Source: Candidatus Poribacteria bacterium (GTDB taxonomy: Bacteria; Poribacteria; WGA-4E; WGA-3G). Taken from it: a stretch of DNA of 19,832 nt. Both the position numbers and the translations under genes were made by a program. Where the stretch lies: the NCBI GenBank assembly GCA_009835515.1, contig VXXH01000058.1, positions 1 to 19,832 of the forward strand, in the 5' to 3' direction. Shown one piece after another: positions 6,433 to 12,309 of the stretch (position 1 is the stretch's first letter; every line of letters starts with the position of its first letter). The notes under the pieces are model-generated. The model had not been told where the DNA came from. It saw only the letters and a program-made list of their open reading frames with translations, and ran no database searches.

Positions 6433-7260
6433 TTAGTAAGTTGTCTTGATCTCACTCCATGTCGTTGTGAGTTTGTCTTTGACATCAACATCAAATCCGG
6501 CACCACTTGTGACGAGAATGCTGTCGATTCTGCCATTGCCCCAACTCTCGTGCCAGACTCCGACGGTACCGGCACTTTTGTACGTGGCTTTGTCAGATTC
6601 AAGGACAGGATCACCGAGCGTACTGGAATCTGCGAACAGGTCTTTGACTTCCGCAAGTTCCATATACCAAACCTTAACGTTGCTGCCTTTGACTTCAACC
6701 CGTCCGAGGTAGGGAACAGAGTTATCTTGTGTCAGTCCCCCGCCTAAGCCGTGGTCCACACCGAGTATTTCTTTCCCACCGTTTTCACAACCGCAATCAC
6801 TGAGGCACTGTCCGGAGGGGCAGCACCCATCTGCGAGATCACCGAGGATGACTTTGGATGTCTCATTATATCCAAAGACAACGAGATAGCCTTTATCGTC
6901 GCCTTTTCTGCGGAATTGAACACCGAAACTGTCATCATCACCGAAAGAGAAGACGACTTGAATAATACCGTCGGTGAAATCGTCGACATCGGGGAGCGGT
7001 GTATTGCCGGAGATGCCACATCCCTCAGCGGTTTGTGTCATCGATTTTTTACCGCCGATATTGCCGCCTTTGAAATCTCCTTCAGCCCAGATAGTTCCGG
7101 CGTTTTCCGGTTTGTATTTCTTGACATCGTTCACACCAGCATTCGGTTTTGCCTCCTTAGAACCGGGCTCAAAATCGGCGTAAAACACGATGTTTCCGGC
7201 GGCGTGGAAGGAAAAAAGTAGACTCAAGATGAGCGTTGAGAGCAAAAGACGTATTTTCAT
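6433..7260 (-). CDS. Secreted LamG/concanavalin A-like protein with Cys-rich loop (paralogue A)
   Basis: A 275-aa protein with a Sec signal peptide (KIR, then a hydrophobic core at residues 4-20, cleavage near FHAAG), so exported. The mature part looks like a single beta-sandwich of the concanavalin A/LamG or DUF1080 kind: FGVQFRRKGDDKGYLVVFGY (112-131) and TVGVWHESWGNGRIDSILV (232-250) resemble the core strands. Six cysteines are visible: C81 in EGCGISGN and a cluster in DGCCPSGQC followed by LSDCGCENGG (146-158). They suggest disulfides or a metal-binding loop. The tail, KLTTTWSEIKTTY, is shared with the upstream paralogue. GAGGAGGT lies 5 bp before the ATG. A second copy lies at 7546-8370 on the same strand, 285 bp away. 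Ligand and function are unknown; carbohydrate or surface binding is inferred from the fold only. Confidence 0.75.
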   Translation of the reverse strand: MKIRLLLSTLILSLLFSFHAAGNIVFYADFEPGSKEAKPNAGVNDVKKYKPENAGTIWAEGDFKGGNIGGKKSMTQTAEGCGISGNTPLPDVDDFTDGIIQVVFSFGDDDSFGVQFRRKGDDKGYLVVFGYNETSKVILGDLADGCCPSGQCLSDCGCENGGKEILGVDHGLGGGLTQDNSVPYLGRVEVKGSNVKVWYMELAEVKDLFADSSTLGDPVLESDKATYKSAGTVGVWHESWGNGRIDSILVTSGAGFDVDVKDKLTTTWSEIKTTY

Positions 7261-7467
7261 AAGATACCTCCTCTGTTTTTTGCGTAGTTTGCAAGCCGAA
7301 ACTTGCTATACGAAAGGAACGGGTTTTGTTGCCGTCTACTCGGACGAGGCAACAGGATGGCAAGGCTTTAAACGGCGACTTCTGCGCCGAAAATAACCTC
7401 GCCGTAGAACTCATCGGGATGGGGTGAGGCAAAAAACGCTTCACCCTATAAAGACAGGTAGTGCAGT

Positions 7468-7501
7468 GCGGGGAGAGTGAGGTTTGGGAACCTCACCCCG
7501 C
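7468..7501. repeat. Strong hairpin of the GAGGTT-type palindrome family
   Basis: The inner stem GTGAGGTT (7477-7484)/AACCTCAC (7489-7496) is perfect around TGGG, and an outer stem GCGGG (7468-7472)/CCCGC (7497-7501) continues it across a 4-nt bulge. It lies 45 bp downstream of the stop of paralogue B. No U-tract follows, so it may act as a 3'-end stabiliser or be a repeat. Related palindromes are at 8721, 12270 and 15371. Confidence 0.6.
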
Positions 7502-7545
7502 AGTGCGAATTGATTTGATGGTATTAGTCTACACACGGATGAAGA

Positions 7546-8370
7546 CTAATAACTGCTTTTAACTTCGCCCCATGTCGTGGAGAGCTTGGCATGGGGATCA
7601 ACTGCTACGGTGCCGCCTGGTCCGGTGACGAGAATGCTACCGATTCTGCCGTTGCCCCAACTTTCGTGCCAGACACCAACAGAGCCAGGTCCAAGGTCAT
7701 CTGCGCCGTCGTATTCTACGACTGGATCACCGAGTTCTGCGGAATCTACAAAGAGACTCGGCACATCCGCGAGCGGCATGTACCAGACTTCGATAAGGGT
7801 ATCAGTGACTTGAACACGTGCGAAATAGGCGACAGAGTTGTCTTGTGTGAGATCAGCGCCTAAGCCGTGATCGACACCGAGCAGCTCATTTCCGCCGTTT
7901 TCGCATGAACATTGGTCGAGACATTGACCGGAGGGGCAGCATCCGTCTGCGAGGCTGCCGATGATAATTTGGGGTGTTTCGTTATAGCCGAATGCGACGA
8001 GGTATCCCCTATCGTCGCCGACACGCCGGAACTGGAAACCGACACCGTCGTCGTCTTGCCAAGAGAATACGCCTTGGATGATGCCGTCGGAGAAGTCATC
8101 AACACCGGGCAGTGGCGTGTTACCGGAGATGCCGCATCCCTCTTGGGTTTGATGCAAAGCACCCTCACCGCCGGGGAATTCTGTCGCTTCTGCCCAAATG
8201 GTGCCCTCGTTTTCCGACACCCAATTCGCGGGGTCATTGACGCTGGCATCTGGGACGGCATCTTTGGAGGCGGTTTCAAAATCAGCAAAGAAAATTACCT
8301 GTGCACTCGCGTGGCCAATTAGCATGACCGAAAACAGCGCGATGAACATCAGCAGGTGGGTTCGTTTCAT
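7546..8370 (-). CDS. Secreted LamG/concanavalin A-like protein with Cys-rich loop (paralogue B)
   Basis: A 274-aa exported protein: KR followed by a hydrophobic stretch and a clear signal peptidase site (GHASA-Q, near residue 23). It aligns with paralogue A along its whole length. Shared blocks include EGCGISGNTPLP, FQFRRVGDDRGYLVAFGYN, LADGCCPSGQC, CENGG, LGVDHGLG, LTQDNSV, VGVWHESWGNGRI and the C-terminal KLSTTWGEVKSSY. All six cysteines are conserved, which supports a structural or ligand-binding role for the loop. AAGGAG lies 7 bp upstream of ATG 8370. The pair probably arose by tandem duplication and has since diverged substantially, so both copies are likely maintained. No catalytic residues can be named. 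Export to the periplasm or outside is the safest conclusion. Confidence 0.75.
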   Translation of the reverse strand: MKRTHLLMFIALFSVMLIGHASAQVIFFADFETASKDAVPDASVNDPANWVSENEGTIWAEATEFPGGEGALHQTQEGCGISGNTPLPGVDDFSDGIIQGVFSWQDDDGVGFQFRRVGDDRGYLVAFGYNETPQIIIGSLADGCCPSGQCLDQCSCENGGNELLGVDHGLGADLTQDNSVAYFARVQVTDTLIEVWYMPLADVPSLFVDSAELGDPVVEYDGADDLGPGSVGVWHESWGNGRIGSILVTGPGGTVAVDPHAKLSTTWGEVKSSY

Positions 8371-8592
8371 AATATCGCTCCTTGTATTGATTGTTTGTGT
8401 GCAAGCTGCGCAACAGGACTCTCATCATACGCGCTTGCGAATTCGCGCGAAACTACTTCTATAGTAAAAATTTAGGTGATCTGCACAAAGTCGTTTGCGT
8501 CGCGAAGGGCAGACTTTCACAGATGGGGTGGTTCCTAATGAAACCGTTACTGAAAAACATAACAAAAACGCGAATTTTTGTCAATAAAAAGT

Positions 8593-8634
8593 TTTCAGTT
8601 GTCAGTTTTCGGCAATCGGCAGTCAGTCATCAGA
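8593..8634. repeat. Heptanucleotide tandem repeat, copy 4 (6 units)
   Basis: Units TTTCAGT, TGTCAGT, TTTCGGC, AATCGGC, AGTCAGT, CATCAGA. This is the most degenerate copy, but the TC(A/G)G core recurs every 7 bp in the same orientation as the other three. Confidence 0.7.
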
Positions 8635-8680
8635 AGATGACTATACGCGATAAATGCCTCTTCTTAAAGTAACGAAGGGA

Positions 8681-8708
8681 TAAGTCCCTTGGTTGCACAC
8701 GGGACTTA
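8681..8708. repeat. Perfect 8-bp inverted repeat
   Basis: TAAGTCCC (8681-8688) and GGGACTTA (8701-8708) around a 12-nt loop. The arms resemble the GGACTTA end of the MITE-like element at 1517-1619, so this could be a relic of the same family. Confidence 0.45.
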
Positions 8709-8785
8709 CTGAGTGTGGTAGTGAGTTTGGAAACTTCGTCAGCGATGAGGGGGAATGTGAGGGTTGCTGATTACTGGTTGCTCAT

Positions 8786-9013
8786 TCATCTTTTTCGCTG
8801 AGCGATGCTTGCCCAGTGCCATAGGAGAATGGTACCGTCCACCATACTCCCACTGGCAAGCGTTCTCCCATCTGATGAGAACTTCAGGACTTCAACTCGT
8901 TCCGTATGGGGTTTGATAGTGGATTTGAGGGTATAGGTGATTGCACGAAATAGGGCAGACTTGATAAATCGTTGGTGAGATAGATCGGTAGTGTTTGATT
9001 TCGCGTGTTCTCG
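8786..9013 (-). pseudogene. C-terminal remnant of a WD40-repeat protein
   Basis: A minus-strand frame with no evident start codon reads IKPHTERVEVLKFSSDGRT, then LASGSMVDGTILLWHWASI, then AQRKR and a stop at 8788-8786. This is a textbook final WD40 blade (H-x-x-x-V, F-S-x-D-G-x-x-L-A-S-G-S, D-G-T-I-x-L-W). The SMVDGT segment carries one residue more than the usual S-x-D-G-T spacing. Upstream the frame stays open to a TAG at 9016-9014 (TDLSHQRFIKSALFRAITYT and on) but lacks further blades. Only one of the usual seven is left, so this is the tail of a deleted or truncated gene, not a working protein. Poribacteria-like genomes carry many WD40 genes, so a recombination source is plausible. Confidence 0.6.
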
Positions 9014-9061
9014 CTAATATCTACACGAAATCCGCTGAGAGATATAGAGATATGGGGTTTT

Positions 9062-9101
9062 GAGAGGCGGCTTGGTGCGGTTGGAACCCGCACCTAACCT
9101 C
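9062..9101. repeat. Palindromic repeat GGTGCGGTT/AACCCGCACC, downstream of the first sigma-propeller gene
   Basis: The core arms at 9074-9082 and 9085-9094 match except for one extra C, and GAGG (9062-9065)/CCTC (9098-9101) close the outside. It is related to the palindrome at 4932-4963. It lies 35 bp past the stop of the gene at 9136; no U-tract follows. Confidence 0.6.
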
Positions 9102-9135
9102 TTTAACCCCACAAGTCAAAAAAAGGAGATACTTA

Positions 9136-12006
9136 TCAATCGTCGCGTTGAAAGCGGAGCACGCCGTTTTGTTTTGTGCCGATGTAGAACGTATCCCCAT
9201 CAATAGCAAAAGAGGTTGCTGTGTGTGGCAGTTCTGAAGTAATCTGTTTCCATGTGTTTGTTTGGTTATTTACCTGATAAACACCACTATCAGACACGCC
9301 GTAAGTTGTCGCGCCATTGACTGCGATCCGGTCCATGATAAGTCTGTTCCCATCAATATCGGTGACTACGTGCCATGTCTCGCCATCGCGTGAACTCATG
9401 ACTCCCATATCGGTTGAGACATAGACAGTTGACCCAGCGAAAAACATTTCTCTGAAATAGCCGAATGGAAATACGAGGTTTGCGGTCATGTCGCGCCAAG
9501 TGTCGCCACCATCTTCGGACAGGAAAAGATCGCCTTCTCGTTTTCCGGCATAGACGGTGTTCCCCGAAACGGCAAGGGTGAGACCTTTCCCCTCAATAGG
9601 TGAGATGCCTTTGATGTCTTCTAAACCAGTGTCGTGCCATGCCGTTTCGCCGCGTCGCCATCTGTAAAGTTTATGTCTATATTCCATGAAGACGGTATCG
9701 TCAGCGACGGTAAACGTTCCATTCGTCTGCCATTCTTCAAAGACGCGGTGTTGGTTAGCCTTCCACTGCTCCTGTACTTTATTAACATCCTCACCGTTCT
9801 TTCTCGCATCCATACGTTTGTTCCACCATTCCTTGTGTAAGGTATCTTCTTCAAAATCTGGTACACCTTCAACGGGTAGAAACACATCACCTGCATCAGA
9901 GAGACGAAAGAGCGTGACACCATCGAGTTCACTGTTACTTACATAGAGCACACCGTTGGTTGTTACGATTTCCGCCTTCTCTCCTTCAAGAGAAGTTTTT
10001 TCGTTCGTATTTAAACCGATGGATTCCCATGTCTCGCCGTCATCTGTGGATTTGAGCGTTTCCTCAGGTGTTAGGGCGTAGAGAACGTTTTCGAGAGCAA
10101 CCAGACTTGGCACATGGGAATTCACCATTCCGCTCATAAAGGGTTGCCATGTGACACCCCTATCTGTTGAACGTGTTATTCCGGCGTGATAGGTTTTGTA
10201 AAGATTATTTTCATCCAACGCGATAGTAGGATACGCGCCATACGCACTTCGGTCGCCGCCAGGATCCGTCCATGTTTCGCCACCGTCATCAGAACGTAAA
10301 ACGCCACCGTTACCCATCAACATAAGCACATCTCTGAATGGAACAACTTCGACTGTAGTTATTAGTTTGACTGGATACTCGTGTGTATTTGGTGTAATAT
10401 CTATCCAAAAATCGCCGAGGTCGGTCGAATAGAAAACGGCGGCATGCGGACCATCCGGAGGGCTTGCGATTGTTCCGACGTAGAGTCTATCTTCAGCAGT
10501 TGCCAACGATTTGATGCCGTGCGAAGTTGGCACCGGCAATTTTTCCCAATTGTCAGTAAATCGGAAGAGTCCTTGACTTGTTCCGACAAATAGTGTGTTA
10601 TCAATAGCGAGTGCGTCCCATATACGGAAATTGGGGGCACCCGCCTCTGGGACGTTATCGGCTTGCAAATCCTTTCCTATGGGTTCCCACTGGTTCCCGA
10701 CATCTTCGGAACGAAAGACTTCCGTTTGGAGGACGAGGTATATTGCTGTATCTGTGATAATTAACGCTCTTGCGCGTCCTTCAGGTCGCTTGCCGAGGCT
10801 ATTCCATGTTTCACCGTCATTGATTGAGACCAAGAGTTCATTAGGTGTGAGGAGATAGAGGGTGTCGTCACGTTCTGCCATGACCAAATTGAACTCTCGA
10901 TTTGGACCGCTGGCACTGACGAGTGTCCACCCATCTGTCTTTTCTGTGAGTTGATAGAGTCCTGTTTTTGCAATCGCGTAGAGGGTTTGATCGGATGCGA
11001 GAAAGAGTCCAGCACTTGAAACACCACCGGGGCCCTTCGTCTGAATCCATTCAGGTTTTGCTGCTGGCAGGTCGGTTTCTTCAGCATGTGCAGCTGCGAC
11101 AAGAAGTGATTCCGCTTGGAATCCAGATGCCCCGTTTTTACCCGGTGTATCAGTCTTCCCGAATTGGGTCAGGGCATCGGATTTACGTTCCAATTCAAAA
11201 ACAATAGGCGCGTCAACGAGTTCTATTGTCATCTCCGATGTTGCATCCAAGCTGTAAGGTTGCTGAAAACGGGATAATGCACGAGGTCCCATTCCGACCA
11301 TCAAGAGAACCAAAAAGGTTGATGCGAAAGAGAGTCCCCACGGTAGCCATGGCTTACTCACGGAAGGCGAAGTGGGTTTGATGCGCGCGATTTCACGCAT
11401 GACATCCTGGGTTAAAGTCGGCGGCAATTGGAATACACCTGAAACATTGTGGAGCAAGTGTTCTTGCGCTTTCAATCGCTTGCGAGCGCGGCGGAGCCGA
11501 CTCCGAACCGTGTTCGGTGATACCCCCAAAAATGCGCTAACCTCCTCACTCGTCATTTCTGCGAGATAATACAGGGTTACAACGGTGCGTTCGCTCTCTG
11601 GAAGCTTTTGGAGGAGGCGTTTGACGAGTTCGCGCTGGTGTTCAATAGATGCTTCCTCGCCACGTGCTGCCTCATATCGGGCATAACATAATGCCTCTAA
11701 TTCGGTTGTGGATATCGCATTCAGGGATGTCGTTGATACCTGCTTCTTTCGGAGCCATGTGATACAGTGCCGCGTGGTGATGACATAGAGCCACCCCGGA
11801 AAACGATCGAGCGGTTTCAGTGTCGATAACTTTTTGTACACCTTAAGGAAGATATCTTGTGTGAGTTCTTCGGCGGTATGGAAATCACCTATCTTCCGCC
11901 AGACAAGGGTATGAACCCATTTCTGGTATTTGTTGACGAGCGTTGTAAACGCTCCCTCGTCTCCATCCAAAGTCCGTTGAATTAATGCAGCATCACTCTC
12001 TCTCAT
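9136..12006 (-). CDS. ECF sigma factor / transmembrane helix / Asp-box beta-propeller fusion, paralogue 1
   Basis: 956 aa in three parts. Residues 5-95 are sigma region 2 (DGDEGAFTTLVNKYQ, ELTQDIFLKVYKKL, FPGWLYVITTRHCITWLRKK). Residues 125-180 are sigma region 4 with its helix-turn-helix (LPESERTVVTLYYLAEM, VSAFLGVSPNTVRSRLRRAR). One hydrophobic helix (LPWGLSFASTFLVLLMVGMG, about 221-240) follows. The rest (about 325-953) is a repeat region with Asp-box motifs S-x-D-x-G-x-x-W near 394, 433, 527, 572, 613, 653, 830 and 871, as in BNR, Ycf48 and sortilin propellers. A charged helical insert (about 718-760) interrupts it. With the sigma part in the cytoplasm, the propeller must face outward. 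No anti-sigma gene is adjacent, so the C-terminal part may restrain the sigma part. GGAGG sits 7 bp upstream of the ATG; a promoter with the shared dyad lies at 12042-12088. Confidence 0.85.
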   Translation of the reverse strand: MRESDAALIQRTLDGDEGAFTTLVNKYQKWVHTLVWRKIGDFHTAEELTQDIFLKVYKKLSTLKPLDRFPGWLYVITTRHCITWLRKKQVSTTSLNAISTTELEALCYARYEAARGEEASIEHQRELVKRLLQKLPESERTVVTLYYLAEMTSEEVSAFLGVSPNTVRSRLRRARKRLKAQEHLLHNVSGVFQLPPTLTQDVMREIARIKPTSPSVSKPWLPWGLSFASTFLVLLMVGMGPRALSRFQQPYSLDATSEMTIELVDAPIVFELERKSDALTQFGKTDTPGKNGASGFQAESLLVAAAHAEETDLPAAKPEWIQTKGPGGVSSAGLFLASDQTLYAIAKTGLYQLTEKTDGWTLVSASGPNREFNLVMAERDDTLYLLTPNELLVSINDGETWNSLGKRPEGRARALIITDTAIYLVLQTEVFRSEDVGNQWEPIGKDLQADNVPEAGAPNFRIWDALAIDNTLFVGTSQGLFRFTDNWEKLPVPTSHGIKSLATAEDRLYVGTIASPPDGPHAAVFYSTDLGDFWIDITPNTHEYPVKLITTVEVVPFRDVLMLMGNGGVLRSDDGGETWTDPGGDRSAYGAYPTIALDENNLYKTYHAGITRSTDRGVTWQPFMSGMVNSHVPSLVALENVLYALTPEETLKSTDDGETWESIGLNTNEKTSLEGEKAEIVTTNGVLYVSNSELDGVTLFRLSDAGDVFLPVEGVPDFEEDTLHKEWWNKRMDARKNGEDVNKVQEQWKANQHRVFEEWQTNGTFTVADDTVFMEYRHKLYRWRRGETAWHDTGLEDIKGISPIEGKGLTLAVSGNTVYAGKREGDLFLSEDGGDTWRDMTANLVFPFGYFREMFFAGSTVYVSTDMGVMSSRDGETWHVVTDIDGNRLIMDRIAVNGATTYGVSDSGVYQVNNQTNTWKQITSELPHTATSFAIDGDTFYIGTKQNGVLRFQRDD

Positions 12007-12041
12007 CTGTCTTCCTCCGAAAAAATAAAGAATAAGGCTTC

Positions 12042-12088
12042 ATTATATAGTAACGTACTTTGGAGGTCGAAATGGTGCATAAAATGCA
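12042..12088 (-). promoter_or_regulatory. Promoter and conserved TGCATAAAATGCA dyad of sigma-propeller gene 1
   Basis: On the minus strand: dyad (12088-12076), 4 bp, TTCGAC (12071-12066), 18 nt, TATAAT (12047-12042, within TATATAAT). The dyad TGCAT-TTT-ATGCA and its AATT flank recur at the same place before both other sigma-propeller genes. The leader is about 30 nt with GGAGG at 12014-12018. Confidence 0.65.
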
Positions 12089-12309
12089 ATTTTCGGAAGA
12101 TTTAGGATTTATAGTGGATTCTGCAAATATGTTGAACACTTTTAAGAAGATAACCCCTTAGAAGAAACACCCCAGCAAAACATCTCCCTTATCAGAGGGA
12201 ATAGGATCGGAAGTGCTTCGATTTGGTGTGTTTCAATAATTATGGGCTTTACTATAATATGGGGTGGAAACGAGGATTGGAAATCTCGTCACCGAAGCAT
12301 ATTGATCTG
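12089..12309. other. Intergenic region between sigma-propeller genes 1 and 2
   Basis: No gene seen. GAAACAC (12164-12170) and GTGTTTC (12228-12234) form an inverted pair around a small hairpin TCCCT-TATCAG-AGGGA (12185-12200). The latter shares its CCCTTATCAGxGGG core with the MITE-like element at 1517-1619. A GAGG-type palindrome follows at 12270-12289, just before the stop of gene 2. Confidence 0.5.
12270..12289. repeat. GAGGTT-type palindrome after sigma-propeller gene 2
   Basis: ACGAGGATT (12270-12278) and AAATCTCGT (12281-12289) pair at 8 of 9 positions around GG. It sits 21 bp past the stop codon of gene 2, the same relative position as the palindrome after gene 3. Confidence 0.55.

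Larger units (their letters stand above)
8371..8785. other. Intergenic region with repeats, no gene found
   Basis: Besides the ribosome-binding site of paralogue B (8378-8383), this stretch holds a GCGAATTCGC palindrome (8437-8446), a heptamer array (8593-8634), a perfect 8-bp inverted repeat TAAGTCCC/GGGACTTA (8681-8688 and 8701-8708) and a degenerate GAGGTT-type palindrome (8721-8740). A possible -10 (TACTAT on the minus strand, near 8459-8466) lacks a convincing -35. Confidence 0.5.

Noticed and set aside
6751..7221. Long plus-strand open frames inside 6433-7260 and 7546-8370
   Set aside because: They are antisense shadows of the secreted paralogues, which have signal peptides, ribosome-binding sites and mutual similarity on the minus strand.
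1419..8634. CRISPR array from the repeated TCAGTTA/TCAGTTG units
   Set aside because: The units are 7 bp with no spacers and no cas genes; they are simple tandem repeats.
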